Source of the DNA: Deroplatys truncata
Lineage: Eukaryota; Arthropoda; Insecta; Mantodea; Mantidae
DNA length: 64,000 nucleotides
Assembly: GCA_030765065.1 (NCBI GenBank)
Contig: CM060981.1
Coordinates: 225,191,152 to 225,255,151, forward strand
Reading direction: 5' to 3'
Below, one piece after another: positions 22,347-34,978 of the stretch. A program made the position numbers and the translations under genes. Positions within the stretch are counted from its first letter, which is position 1, and each line of letters begins with the position of its first letter. The notes below the pieces were generated by a model that was not told the origin of the DNA, ran no database searches, and saw nothing but the letters and a program-made list of their open reading frames with translations.

Positions 22347-24808
22347 CGCACATATGTGATGGGAATTTACATTTTCCAACTCAAAAAATTTTAAATAAAA
22401 AGTTTTAAAAGATGTAAGATATTGTATTTAATATTATAACCCGATAGAAAGAAAACCTTCATACGGAAACATTGCAAATAGTATGAGGAAGTAAGGTTCG
22501 ACGACCCAAACCCTTGTTCTTGGAACAGGAAAAGGTCCGTCGGCAAAACTGAATACAAAGCCATTAAAAAGGGTCTACGAGGAATGTGCTTGTTTCTTTT
22601 CAAAGCGGAAGAAACATGAGGTTTAAAGCCAGAAACATACGTACGTGCTAAAGCGTAAATTAAACAAATTGAAAATAGTACCGTGGGAAGAGAAAGCTGA
22701 GCAGAACTGAAATTTTAGCAGTAAATGGAATGCCATAAATACAAACTGACGAATCCGAAAACAGGAGATCGTCACATGATTGAAAATCGAACGTGGAGTA
22801 GGGATGAAATCAGACATGGCGAAATTCACAAAATCCTAGTAACGACACTTTACACTCTTCACTCGTCGATGCAACATGCTACATGTAATCACACTCTTCG
22901 CTAAACTCTAGGATAAATAACTTCGCTTCTTCGTTGAACCTTACTACAAGTAACTCTTAGCTGAACTCTGCACGTACAAGTTAGGCCGCGGCTATGAAGG
23001 CGGGGAAAACTTATTCAATACATCTAAATACTGCCGACTATAAAGCATCACTAGCTCAGTCGCGGATAATTAACGAAGTGGAGGCTCGATTTCCTGAATG
23101 CAAAATATATCAGTACAATAAAGTCAGTATTCACCAGAGCTGATGTTATTATCGTAATCGATATAATTTCACCACACCCTGTAGACTTGACAGAGTCGAC
23201 ACTGCTCAACGCTAGCCGGAGAAAGAAGAGAAATGCGCATCGAGGAAGCAAACCACTTCAATATGACAGACTTCATAAGGCGTCAACGCATATAAACTAT
23301 ATCATATGGCGCCCTACGTTTGAAGATCTATATCAGGTAAATGTAATTTTATAAGGCAAGGCTGGTCAGAAAACAAATTTGTTGAAGAGGAACGAAGAAA
23401 TTGGCTTTAAAATTCTGGCAACTCATTTCCCGGTTGCTTATGTAATTAAGGATTGTATCACTTCATCATAAGGGGAACATTTTTCGAATATTCGTGGATG
23501 TATCGACACATGGGCGGATTATGTCAATCATGCTGACACCGCTTACATTAGTGTTGTATGAAGCACACGGTCAGCATAATTCTCGGGTATTTAAAGTTAG
23601 AGTATTTTACGATTCGCTCTCTGAAAATCACGTGCCTAACAGGACTCTGTGACGCTCGGCCCTTTAAATTATTTTGTGTTTGTTAATTTTCAACTTTGAT
23701 ATCGGCCATAGGTACAACGGAGATGGAACACAAGGCCATAAACCAGGTAATTACCCAGATGATCGAAATAGCCCTTTCAAGTGCCATTGCACATTAGAGA
23801 AATTAAAGTAAATTTTTGCACCGGAGTTACAAGTCAATAATTTGCCACCATTCTCCGCTGCTCCTTCTCGGCCACCTCTTTGCCAAATTAGCTCTCACAT
23901 TTAGAAACCTGAACTATATGTTCGTGCACCGTCCCATCCAGTGAGGCTGCCGATGGCGTCGTCACACAAATGGAACTCAAATCACTGGTGGTAAACCAAA
24001 GAATTAGAATTTAACCAAATGTAACCATGAGGACATGGCTGTATAATATACCTTTTTTCTACGTGTAAAGAATATGCCATTATAGTTTGACTGTTGTTTA
24101 TTGTTACATGTTGTACAGCAACACTAATCCACCACAGTTCTGCCACATTACATATAGCATGCCTTTGTGTGCACAACTATGAACCGTTGGTTGCATTGTG
24201 CAACTTCTTAAGATTGTGTTGAAGCACCGCGTGCCAGATACACTCCTTTAAATTTTCAATGAAATTTCTTCATTGCAGAACGCACAAGAACAGGTAATCT
24301 GATAGAGTTGTTCCTTCAACCACAATTGGAGGCAGAATGACGTTTCGGAAATGGTGAACTTTTGAACACGTTGCAGGCCCTTCCTGTGATTTTGCATGTG
24401 TGGATACAGAATTGTACATTTGGGTTCCATATTTTCCAAATCTCAAACCTGTCGCCTTTTTGCATGGGGACATAAGTTGCAGATATACAGGCTAAAGATC
24501 GAGCTCCATTGCTTATCTACTAAAGTAATGCGCTCGGCAGGTGGTGCTCAGCATTACATCTGGAGTTCTAGAAGAGGTGTTTCTTACAGTGGTTTTTTAC
24601 TGGGAGTTGTGCGAGCACTTGTGCGACCGTCGGGTGGTATACACTCGTACTGAGAGAAAACTGTGGGGTGATATGGATTGCTCTGTGTTAGGGATTTCAT
24701 TCAGTGAAACAGTTGGAATGTAATATCCTAGACGTATAAGCTACTGCCTTACATTCAAATGAATGTTGTAGATTGCTGAACCATAAGCATCAGTTTTTAA
24801 TAAAAAAA
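22347..24808. other. Unassigned sequence
   Basis: The first ~60 bp (GGGAATTTACATTTTCCAAC then AAAATAAAAAG) are probably the Penelope 3' UTR. The rest has no recognised element. A minus-strand stretch at 24180-24480 is open in two frames (ENLKECIWHAVLQHNLKKLH and similar) and may be an old transposon, but I cannot place it. Confidence 0.45.
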
Positions 24809-25642
24809 TATGATGTGCTACACTCACATGACTTTCTCTATCCTTATAGAAACTATTTTTACAGACGCTTATTCTCCATATGCTTCATGTTAATCGAGAC
24901 ATCGAGATGTTAATCTTATTACTAATTTTCTTGTAGATGCAAGGGGAACTCGTAGGCTTTAAGCGATAGTCAAATATTTTAAGAGCTGGTTGCTATGTCC
25001 AGTATTCCACTATCTTTGCATTACCTGGACAAAAAAATGAATAACGAAAGTATTGGAAAGTTTAAGGGGATAACGAGCAATATCTCGAAGATGGTTCACT
25101 AAACAAAAACAATGTATATGACTAAAATTGTGTATTTTAACGCGATCTACATGTTTTATGAAGTAAAATGTTGTGTATATCTTATGGTTCACCAGTTATG
25201 CAAAAGTCGTTTACAATGAAGAATGCTTTTGGAGACATTCCAGGAAAATTCAAGATGTACATTTTATTTGCCATGGAAGTATCTTAAATATATGATATTT
25301 TAATCAAAATCATTAGAGCCATTTTTGAGAAAATTAAAATGTTCGAAAAACGTTCCACGTAAAGGGTAATCTGGGGTGGGGGGATTTTCTTGAAAACCTT
25401 TGTGTTGCATCTCTGGAAGATACTAAACCTAAATACCAAGTTTGGTGTTTATCCGACTGTTCGTTTCTGAGTTATACTGCTCACAGACAGACAGAGAGAC
25501 AGACGGACACACAGACATGTTTCCATGAATGCTTTTTTGGATTCGGGCCCTCAAAACATATATTTTCGGTGTAATTTCTGTATAAAGTTTTTGGGTGGAA
25601 TACAATACTTCCCCTACTTACTATACGTAGTAGAGAAAGAAA
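24809..25642 (+). repeat. Family H copy, near full length
   Basis: Plus orientation, from GATGTGCTACACTCACATGA to CGTAGTAGAGAAAG. It has a CAGACAGACAGAGAGACAGA tract at about 25485 and the internal block with GGTTCACCAGTTATGCAAAA. It lacks some of the 5' body found in the copy at 11893. Confidence 0.9.
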
Positions 25643-26017
25643 AAATGTATCGGCAACCAAGTAATGACTTACACAGGAATAGAGAGTCATCAATTCGTGT
25701 CTCAGAGCCTCCAAAGCCTCTTGTTGTTCATACTCCCAAACAAACCATTTTGGGACTTTCAAAATATATTTAATTTGGAAGAACGAGTTGAAAATTAAAG
25801 AGTATATGCTTTAACATCCCCATAAACCTAACCAACTTGTTAACGTCCCTGTGCCGTGAATTTATTAAGCTTTTGCGAACGCTCCAGGTCCATACGCACC
25901 CCTTTTAGAGAAATAATAATGGGGCCGACAAATTTCAAGGCACCGCGAATTTTATCCTTTGGAATTAAGCCAACCCCATATACTTAACCTACGTAATACT
26001 CCAGTATATTATCTTTC
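25643..26017. other. Unassigned spacer
   Basis: No recognised element in about 375 bp between family H and a SINE. Confidence 0.5.
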
Positions 26018-26535
26018 ACCGAGCGCGATGGCGCCGCAGTAACGTAGTGACTCGATTCGAGGTCTAGGGTTCCATCCCCGGCGACCGCCTACTCTGGCCA
26101 TTGGGTATTTTGTGGTCTTCTCAGGACGGCAGACAAATGTTGGGGTGGTTCACCTTCTACTATGGCTTATCTGTCCCTCAGTTCTTGTATCCATTATCTT
26201 CCTTATCATTTGTCACAGGGGTTAGGACCAGCAATGTTCCGCGGGTTCAACCGGGCGGCAGCTGTGCGCCCTGTAGATGTGTCTTCCCTGATATCGTTGC
26301 GGGACTGTTGGGTGGAAACCCGCCGATTTAGGGGCTTGTATATGGGCTGAGGTGACGGCTAATGCATTCGATGTGCTAACGTTAAGGACCCCATGCATGT
26401 CTGTCGTCATCCTGATATGATTGCCTTTCGGGTATCTTCCTTCATCCCTCACTTCCAGGGGTCACGATATATGTAAAGAGAGCCGTGAGGCGTACTTGTG
26501 GTGCTCTGTCCCCGTTACGAGGGGCACGCTGTTTG
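26018..26535 (+). mobile_element. tRNA-derived SINE, about 500 bp
   Basis: The head (CCGAGCGCGATGGCGCCGCA, then a box B-like GGGTTCCATCCCC at about 26070) is tRNA-like. The body carries TCAGGGG-type and TAGGACCAGCAATG blocks. The tail has GATTGCCTTTCGGGTATCTT, TCCCTCACTTCCAGGGGTCA and GTACTTGTGGTGCTCTG, shared with 640-905 and 29392-29880. It has no ORF of its own; the short ORFs here differ between copies. Confidence 0.7.
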
Positions 26536-27692
26536 TTCTGTCTTTATTTTACCTAGATGTTCCTTAAGTCTATAAGTAAATACACATACCATACAAATAA
26601 TGATTATACACTACATGAATTTTATATCAAATATTTTTCCAACATGATTAATATTTGAGCACCTAACAGTCAACTAGAAGGATAAGCATCCATATAAACA
26701 TTGAGTTCTATGTATGGACACACTTTAACTGCTGTGGCCCTTATCGTCCCATTCCACATTGAGCATGAAAGTCCGGAAACTCTGCACAGAGGCCTCTTTA
26801 TTGTAACTGAGGTACTTCTACGAGCCGTAAATGTACGGTACGCGACCACCGGCTTTACTTCCCTTACGAAGGAAGCCATACTAAGGATTTTTACGGCCGA
26901 AAAAAAAATCCATCGCCCACCGCCGGTTTGAACTCACAACCTCGAGCACCTGTATGCATACATATAGTGAAGAATGAAAACTTAAATATACGTTAGACTG
27001 TCACAATAAATCTACCAACATTTAGAACTCAACATCCTGTAATCCACCACCTCTTACATCTCCATCCGATTTTGAGCCAAACTTCTATATCATAAGCTCT
27101 TAAGCTTCATATAGAAGCTCATTTTACGCAGCTTCTAACGTTGGGAAATGTTTAACCTTCAGCAAAGCTATGACGAAGGTAGAAGTCGGTAGCGGGGCAA
27201 TTTTAAGCACGTTTTATCCAATAATTGAATATCATGTAGTGCTCGTGAATTCCGCTCTTAACCCATTTGGAAACTCATTAATTATATCTGCAAATGTAAA
27301 CTCCCCCGAGTCAAATATCAGTTCCCCCTCAGGACTGAAATCGCCGAAACGTGACGCTCCTATTCACTACCTTCATAGGTATAGCAGGCAATTTCATCTC
27401 TTTTTCACTGATGTAATGATAGAATTGTTGTAGGCGCGGAAGAAAGCAAGCATGCCGCGTATCATACCGATAAATATGCCCACACGTAAAACATCAACTG
27501 ACATGCCATCTGTCGATCTATATGACAATGTATATTCCACGAAAACACCGCTATTTTCATGAGAGTTCAACTTGGCTAATAGCAAACTGATTTAAAATTT
27601 ACATTTATCCATTGCATTTCTGAGAAGTGCATACGAACATAATAATTGTGTGCGAACAAAGAAAACTTTACTACCAGTATCTAACGATGCCG
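26536..27692. other. Unassigned sequence
   Basis: No recognised gene. A box B-like GAGTTCAAACC on the minus strand near 26933 hints at another SINE remnant. ORFs at 26701-26931 and 27170-27433 have no visible domain. Confidence 0.45.
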
Positions 27693-27900
27693 TCCTGCGC
27701 CGTGGCGCAGTGGGCTGGAGCATGTTGCTCTGATTCTCGCCGCGGAATGCGTCCGGGTTCGACCCCACCCATGGTAGTGCTGATTTTAACCCCGGGTATA
27801 GGACCGATGCCCACTCAGTATCGTGAGGAAAGTGAGGAACTGCGATTGGCAGCAGTCCTGGCCTCATGAGCTAACTTTTCGGCTGGGGGAGGCTGTGATA
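27693..27900 (+). mobile_element. tRNA-derived SINE, second family
   Basis: CGCCGTGGCGCAGTGGGCTG is a good box A (TRGCNNAGTGG), followed by GTCCGGGTTCGACCCCACCC, a near-perfect box B. Downstream, GGTATAGGACCGATGCCCAC and CAGTCCTGGCCTCATGAGC form a body unlike that of the 26-kb SINE. The head is well enough preserved to suggest a fairly recent insertion, but I see no discriminator or 3' processing signature of a functional tRNA. Confidence 0.65.
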
Positions 27901-29391
27901 CTGGCCACATCACCTCCCTATATCAGTTGGATGATCGCTTACCTATGCCGTGCATACGTGGACGTGAGACCGGCATTCAGGTTAGTAGGACCAGGTCCTT
28001 TGCGGGCTGTAGCACGACAGGACTTATTTATCTAATGATGCCATTGATGACAGTCACGAACAGTAATTGCATAGTGCATACAACACCCATTAGCCGAGTG
28101 CAGATATTGCTGAAGACCAAGAAGCTGAATTTGATTAAGCTTGAACTTAGGCTAATATTTTCACACAACGTGCCTTTATGTTATGGGTTTTATTTTACCA
28201 CAAAAGTAGTACCTAATTTCAAATGGTGTTACAGGCTACTAACGGATAAATTCCTAACATTAATGCCAATCTATTTGAGCATTTCAAAGGAATGCGGAAG
28301 TACAGATGGATAACACAATATTTCTACAAATATTATTCCTACTACCTTAAATTTATACTTTACACGCAGTGCCAATGGAATTCTTAGAATATTTTCCACA
28401 AAATCCAAAACATTGTCATTTGAACGTTGCCTTCAAAATAGTTCTTTAGCAAAAGCTGATTATAACATATAGGAGGAGTAATATAAATCCCCATATATTG
28501 ATAACCAGGCTAATGATTCGGGACAGCTTAAGCATGAAGTGAGCTTTACTGCGCATTGAGTAGGGTGGAGTGAGGTGATGCATTGGGTTGTTTGCCTGTG
28601 AGGCCGCTTCGTGTCTAAAAGTAGAATATACTTTGTCTCTCATTCCGATGTGTGTGTCCTACTTCATTTTCCACCATCACTAGAATATACTGTTTACAGC
28701 AGCAGCTAAGGCAGCGCATTGGCGTCTTTGTTTACGTCAGCAGTACTTACTTACGGAAGGTTGCACATACATTAGTTGCTGACTTGTCTCGGATCCTTAG
28801 CCTGTTGATGACTAGGGCTTGAAAGTTGTATGCCTAAGTTGTATTCAATGTCAACCAACACAGAGGTATGTCACTAAGTACACGTTATGTTAACTTTGTT
28901 TAGGTTATATCTGAGCCCAGTTTACCGCAGGGCACACAGCGTCTCAAGTTTCGAGCCTTATTGATGACGTTCGATTAACATAGTTTGCTCCGATACTAAA
29001 AAGCGTGTTTCTTAAGTTTACGAAGACGTTTAAATATTCTACAATTTATTCTCTTGTTCCGCTAGACATATTCATTACCATCACAACGGCCGTCTGCCAT
29101 GGATTTGGTAAACCAGCTATGGCAAGGAATTACCTAATGACCTTTTCGTCAATAGGACTAAAGTTACACCGGGCCGAAACTGTAACGGATGCTTTGAATA
29201 CCTACTTCCGTATGCATTTATACATCTTAGCTATAGATTTCTACACGAGAAAGCGGTTAAATAATCTGCCGTACTCTGGATGTATTTACTATTATGGGAC
29301 GGCGACAAGGCTACTTTTGCTGTATATCTCCCACACTTCCAGTAAATAAGTTTGGCTTTTGTGCTACGATATTTATAATTTGTAAGTTATA
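27901..29391. other. Unassigned sequence
   Basis: May include the 3' part of the preceding SINE up to about 28020. A 114-codon ORF (29005-29349, plus) has a hydrophobic N-terminal half but no recognisable motif or splice context, and is not called a gene. Confidence 0.45.
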
Positions 29392-29880
29392 CCGTCCAAC
29401 GAGCGAGAGGCGGTAACGTGCGAGGCTTGCATTTGGGAGATACCGGCTTCGATTCCTGTCGAGCACGCCAATCTTAGCATGGTATTTTACGCGGTTTCCC
29501 TGGGTCGGTAGATGAGATGGTTCCTCTTTTACTACGAATATCCTGTCCATAATTTCCTGTCCCTATCATTACCTTTCATCTCTTTCAGGATTAAAGGACC
29601 AGCGAAGGCGATTGGTATGTTGCTGCTGGACAGTGGATTGCGCACTTTGGAAACTGGTGTTTGGTGCACCTACTGGGCCCCCTCCTGAAAGCTTGTGCCG
29701 TTATCATAGGAACACTCGGGGGCATGGGAATTAGGCAGTGCTAGCCGTGCCAGGATGTAGCTCCATCTGGAGTCACTAAGGATTCCGTCCAAGCTAGCGC
29801 ACGTCGTCGTCTGGATCTGATTGCCCTTCGGGTCTTCCCCTCATCCCTTCCTCCTCCAAGGATCACGTTGGAAGCAAAAA
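29392..29880 (+). mobile_element. tRNA-derived SINE, same family as 26018
   Basis: Head: AACGAGCGAGAGGCGGTAAC, GTGCGAGGCTTGCATTTGG, then a box B-like GGCTTCGATTCC. Body: AAAGGACCAGCGAAGGCGAT. Tail: TCTGGATCTGATTGCCCTTC, GGGTCTTCCCCTCATCCC. It shares block order with 26018-26535 but is diverged and missing some segments. Confidence 0.65.
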
Positions 29881-30659
29881 TTGTACCTTCCGTCTGCCTA
29901 CTTCTACTCCTACTCCTAAACAAGGCCCTCAAAAATATTATGACATTTTGTAATTTCATTCGTAAAGCATTCAATACCTGCTCATCTGGCTACCAGTATT
30001 CTTCCATACCAGAAAAACGGCGCGCAGCTGAACTTCGGCCTTGTTTGGTACAAAGATGTTCTGTACATGTGGTTGTATCATCCAAATGGATTCCTGGCAC
30101 ACCGGATCCTTGCAAGAATTCCGCCAAAAATTTTGTCTGCATTTTACACCTTCTGAAAAAGAAATAATGACTGACAATCTGTTACAGCGCTAATGTACAA
30201 AATCATCTAAATTTAGAAATACAATATTTGGACACTTTTTGGGTAATGTGGTGCTAACGTAGGATCTGAAAGGGATTTAATGTAGTATTTATGACACTTA
30301 GTCCTGCGTAAGAAGCAGACATTTATATGCAATGTATATAAAAGAAGCTACAAAGACTGTTTAGAAACTTCTATTTTAAAAAGTGCTTATTAGATGTTGG
30401 TGCAACACCTTGTGTTTGATATAAAAGTCCGTCAATAACCTGTAGCCTGTTTTGAATTGCAGTGTTGCCTTTGTGGTCATAAAGTGCATAACATAAAGGC
30501 ACGTTTTATGAGAATCCTAGCTCAGGTTAAAGCTAAATAAAATTCAGTTTGACATAAAAATATCTAATGTGATGTTTTCGTGTAGCAGTGTTTATTATGT
30601 CTTACATGGTACAAAATGTCTTACATGTTTACCAATGAAAGAGGGGTTTGCATGTAGAA
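29881..30659. other. Unassigned sequence
   Basis: No recognised gene or repeat in about 780 bp. Confidence 0.5.
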
Positions 30660-31045
30660 AATTTGAAATAGACATTTTAATTTTCATGCAAATATCTTAA
30701 ATTTATGGTATTTTAATAAATTTAGCATAAATGTTCCGAAAAAATCACAAATAACGAAAATATTTTATGTAATCTGGGTTGGAGGATTTTCTAGATAACT
30801 TAAGTGTCGCATCCTCGGAGGACGCTGAATTTAAATGCGAAGCTTAGTATTTTATAATCACACTAGTTCTGAATTATGCTATTAAAAGAGACATACACAC
30901 ACACAACACACATGCTCGCACATATGGATTTTGTTTTAGAGCTGCTAAGTTCAGGGGGCCACAAATCGTGTATTTTCGATTAAATCTGGATAACGAATTT
31001 AAAGATGGAATGCTCTACTTCCTCTATTTGCTAAACTAATTAGTA
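30660..31045 (+). repeat. Family H copy, old 3' part
   Basis: Strongly diverged 3' half in plus orientation. It retains GGTTGGAGGATTTTCTAGAT, GTGTCGCATCCTCGGAGGAC, an ACATACACACACACAACACA tract and GGGGGCCACAAATCGTGTAT. It is the most decayed copy in the window. Confidence 0.7.
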
Positions 31046-32402
31046 TAAAAGGTATAAATATCAGTATTAAAAAAATGAAGCGAATAACAGCAATAACAAC
31101 AGAGCTATAGTGGAGCAATAGGAGAAAAACGGGAGATTTTATTCATTTCCACTGAATAACGTACTGACAGAAACCAGTCTCCATGAGAAACCAGAAATAT
31201 TTTCAGTATGGCTAGGACTGGTTTCCAAATGAATCCAACATTAGGCATGGTAAATGACAAAAAAGTGATCTCATTCATTATTCCAAATTAGAATTGCAGG
31301 AAAAGGAGCGACAATTTCAACGATAGTTATCTGCAATACAGAAGAATATTTCATACAGCCAACTTACATTTTGGAGGGTGGGAAATAAGAAGCTCTAATC
31401 GGAAGATCGTCTACCATAGGAGTCGAGAGTTTACTTGAATGAAAAATCAGAATATGTGAACTTGTTTATGTTCTCAGAGCAATTCATCCCGAGTTAAACA
31501 GGAAAAATTTTACTCATTCTCGACGGCGATACATCCTATCTCATCTCATCCGATCCTGATACGCTTGAATTAGCTATAGACGATGGCGCCATCATGACCT
31601 GCTTGCCATGCACTCAACTCATTTCTTTTAGCCGCTAGATAGCTGCTTCTTCAGACACTTCAAGTAGTTTTTCCTGGGTGAAAAGTTTCCAGATATCAGT
31701 TTGGGCCTCTATTTAAAGGGGCGACAGAAAGCGGAAACATCGCCATAGGTCTCAAGTCATTTTGAGGCTTGCGGTGTTTTTCTGTTTAAGCTTTAAAGTA
31801 CTTCAAAAGAAGCTTATTTCATTTCTGATGATATTCTGGCTGCTGCTACTACCCACAATGCTAATGCTTTTGAACCAGCAACTTCTGAAGTGGCAGCTCT
31901 GCAGCATAATTGCAAACGGTTACTAACAAAACGGAGTAGATGATTTGACAACTTCAAAAAATGATTCTAACAGTGCCACAAGGCGACTCTGAGATCTGTC
32001 TTGACTGCGGAAGTGACTCAGCAACACCGTGTTCAATTTCATCAAGCGCGGTAACTTTATTTGAAGATATTTTATTGGTGGTGAAGACCAGAGGGACAAG
32101 GATGATGGCAAAGAAAAGAACAGAACAGAAAATGCAAATAATTGTGTGGTTTTCAAAATGAATTATGATTCCAAAATACCTCAAGTTGATCGGACTGAAT
32201 GCATTTTTTTATTGGAGATTCCTTCAACATTTCAAATGAACAATATAGCTCAAACTGAGGTCAGCTACACGAGGCCCTTCTGATACCTCACAGTTACAGA
32301 TAATTGCACATATTGGTTCAACGGCAGTCTTCTTATTCGGAATCACTTCCGAAAGAAAGCAGCAAGTCCTGCGGGAGGCGATTCTTAATCCGGGGAACCG
32401 TA
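31046..32402. other. Unassigned sequence
   Basis: AT-rich to about 31500, then more balanced. Overlapping ORFs on both strands at 31923-32184 have no recognised domain. Confidence 0.45.
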
Positions 32403-32800
32403 TCAGATCTTCGTCCCAAGGAAAACTACACCAGGTACTGAGTGAAGAAACTGAAAAAATGTTTGAGCCTGAGAGTGAATGTGTGCACATAGTGTACTGA
32501 TTCCAAATTCATGGTGTATCTGGGCGTTTCTGACATAGCAAGGTGTGTTCAGTATAAGCCTTAAAACTTTATTTTGAAGGAACTTCAGATGATTAACTTT
32601 GCTTGCGGCTGCACCTCCCAAAGTTGTACAAGCATAATATATCAGTAAAACATGAAGTAAGGACTTGTATAAAAGAGAAACCCATGGTATTTGCAAATAA
32701 GACTTGCGGTTGAGAATATGATACAAGTTGCGTAATCTGGAGAAGTGGAGAATTAACTTCAAATTAATGTGAGAAGTCCAGGCCAGCATTATTTGCGAAA
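32403..32800 (-). pseudogene. Jockey-type LINE reverse transcriptase C-terminal relic
   Basis: A 128-codon minus frame with the thumb and post-RT region typical of Jockey-clade ORF2: RLRNLYHILNRKSYLQIPW, LLYKSLLHVLLIYYACTTLG, KFLQNKVLRLILNTPCYVRN, IHHEFGISTL. The catalytic palm (YADD) is not present upstream, so it is a 5'-truncated or eroded copy. The enzyme would have copied element RNA at a nicked target. The frame ends at an in-frame stop, with possible continuation in another frame below 32400. Confidence 0.75.
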
Positions 32801-32865
32801 CGTAGCTTCACGACTCATGCAAACAATAACAAATGATGTGTGCTAAGTAAGCCACGACAAAACAT

Positions 32866-33375
32866 ATTTAAAATAAATTGTGTGTTTTAAAGAGATCTAC
32901 ATTTTTGGTGTAGTACGTTTTCGTCTATTGCTTAACGTTTACCAGCTATACAAGATTATACAGAATTCCGCCGAATGAAGAGGATTTAAGGCTACTCCAA
33001 GAAAACTCAAGATATACATTTCATTTGTCCTTTAGATATCATTAATATATGGTATTTGAAGCAAAATCGTTAGAGCCATTTTTTATTCTATAATGTTCCA
33101 TGTAAACGGTGGTTTGGGATGGGGGAGTTTCTTGAAAATCTGTGTCGCCTCATTAAACTGTAGTGAATAAAATAAGCTTGGTGTTATCCGATTTATCACT
33201 TTTGAGTTATGCTGTAAACAGACACACAGACACACACACACGTGGACATTTTTCTGAAAACGCTTTTTTGGGCTCAGGGGCCTCAAAACATGCATTTCGG
33301 GGAAATCTCAGTATCCAATTTTTGAATGTAATGCAATACCTTCTCTACTTACTATGAATGCGGTATTTTTAGAAT
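32866..33375 (+). repeat. Family H copy, 3' half
   Basis: Plus orientation, older subfamily. It begins near AAATTGTGTGTTTTAAAGAG and runs through GTTTACCAGCTATACAAGAT and the CACACAGACACACACACACG tract to CTTCTCTACTTACTATG. The 5' half is missing. It abuts the next copy tail to tail. Confidence 0.85.
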
Positions 33376-34285
33376 GTGTGTGTGTGTGTCTGTCTGTCTG
33401 TCTGTAAGAGCACAACTCAAAAACAAAAATCCGATAAGTGCCTAACTTGATATTTAAGTTCAGTATCTGCAAATAATGCGGCACGAAGATTTTCAAGAAA
33501 ACCCCCCCAAGCCCAACTATCGTTTAATGGAGCATTTTTCAAAAAAAAAAAATGATTTTCTAAAACATGGCAGTAACGATTTTGATTAAAATACCATATA
33601 CAATTAAAGATATTTACATGACAAATAAAATAGATATCTTGAATTTTCTGGGAATAGCCCGTGAAACTCTCTTTATTCAAAAGGAGTTTTACATAATCTT
33701 GTATAACTGGTAAACGTTAAGCGATAGACGAAAACGTACTACACAAAAAATGCAGATCTCTTTAAAATACACAATTTATTTCAAACAAGTGTTTTATGGC
33801 ATAAACCATTTCCGAGATACCCTTTATTAATTATTCGAACTGTTCATTACTTAGTGACTCTGTTAAAAGTCCTGTCAACAGTTAGTTGTTTGTCACGATT
33901 GCATGGAAACAGAATGAAACTTTTAGGCTAGGGCAAGGGTGACGAAAACGACTTCCTTCGGTGAGTCACCAAATATGCAACACGCACTGCATCACTCAGC
34001 AGCAGGGACGGTTGCAGGGAGGGAACGGCACCTACGAGTCAAAATAACTCGCGAGTCACGTTTTGGCCACCTCTGGGCTAGGGTGTAGCATCAATGCTTA
34101 AGCATTTAATTATCGCTGTTTTTTTATATCCATAACGAAATGGGTAATGTAGTTATTTCTGCAAATGTTTATTTGGTTTAAAATGTAGTAGACAGAAGAA
34201 TAAGCAGTGAGAATAACTTGTGTACCCACTAATATAGAGGGTAGAAAAGGTCATGTTGAATGTGTCACATTCAGATTTTTAGAAG
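33376..34285 (-). repeat. Family H copy, interrupted by a hAT MITE
   Basis: Minus orientation. It starts inside the microsatellite (GTGTGTGTGTCTGTCTGTCT), so it lacks about the last 110 bp of the 3' end, and it reaches the 5' end at about 34285 (GGTCATGTTGAATGTGTCAC). A 142-bp MITE with a perfect 8-bp duplication sits inside it at 33934-34075. Confidence 0.85.
33934..34075. mobile_element. hAT-type MITE with perfect 8-bp target duplication
   Basis: Starts CAAGGGTGACGAAAACG and ends CGTTTTGGCCACCTCTG, which are imperfect inverted repeats of about 17 bp. GGCTAGGG occurs on both sides (33926-33933 and 34076-34083), the 8-bp duplication typical of hAT transposons. The body contains GCAACACGCACTGCATCACT, shared with the related copy at 42938-43075 in the opposite orientation. 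No coding capacity. Confidence 0.9.
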
Positions 34286-34289
34286 AAAT

Positions 34290-34978
34290 TCGGTGTTTTT
34301 TTTTTGTGTGCCTATGAACAGTACAACTAAAAAGCCTAAAGTCGAATAAACGCCAAACTTGGTAATTTAAAGTTCGTATTCCAAAGATACGACACAAGGA
34401 TTTTAAACAAAATCCCCCACCCCAACTACCTTTAAATGGAACATCTTTTTAAACTTTTATTTTATAAAAGATGGCTCTACGATTTGATTAAAGTACCATA
34501 TATTAAAGATAATTTACATGTCAAATAAAGTATATCATGAATTTTCTGGAAATATATTACCAAGTCCCCTTCACTCCCAAGGAGTTTTGTGTAATTTTGT
34601 ATAACTCGTAAACATTAAGGGATAAACGAAAACGTAGCTGAAAAAAATGGCATCAGTCATTTACGAGACATCTGTTATTAATGGTTCCAATTGTTCAATA
34701 CCAGGACACTATTTTAACGTTGTCGTTTTTTAGTAGTTTCTCGTGATGTCATGGACGTAGTGTGGAAGTTTAAGGCCAGCGTATAGCGTCCAACTCTAAA
34801 ACATAAGACTGTCGCTATTCCCATTGAATCCATAACGAAACTTGCAATGAAGTTATTTCCAAGTTTATCTCGATTAAGTAGATAGGAATATAAACTTTCG
34901 TAGGAATAGTTTACATACCCACTAATAAGCGATAGAGAGTAGAGAAGATCATGTGAGTGTAACACATAGGCTTTTTCC
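34290..34978 (-). repeat. Family H copy, 3' end missing
   Basis: Minus orientation, immediately after the previous minus copy. Starts at a short TTTTGTGTGCCTATGAACAG remnant of the microsatellite block and runs to the 5' end with AGTAGAGAAGATCATGTGAG and TGTAACACATAGGC. It has the same starting breakpoint as the copy at 33376. Confidence 0.85.

Noticed and set aside
27693-27780. Functional tRNA gene
   Set aside because: Good box A and box B, but I could not derive a complete cloverleaf, and the sequence continues into a SINE-like body. Treated as a SINE head.
29005-29349. 114-codon plus-strand ORF as a membrane protein
   Set aside because: Hydrophobic stretches are weak and irregular, and nothing around it suggests a gene.
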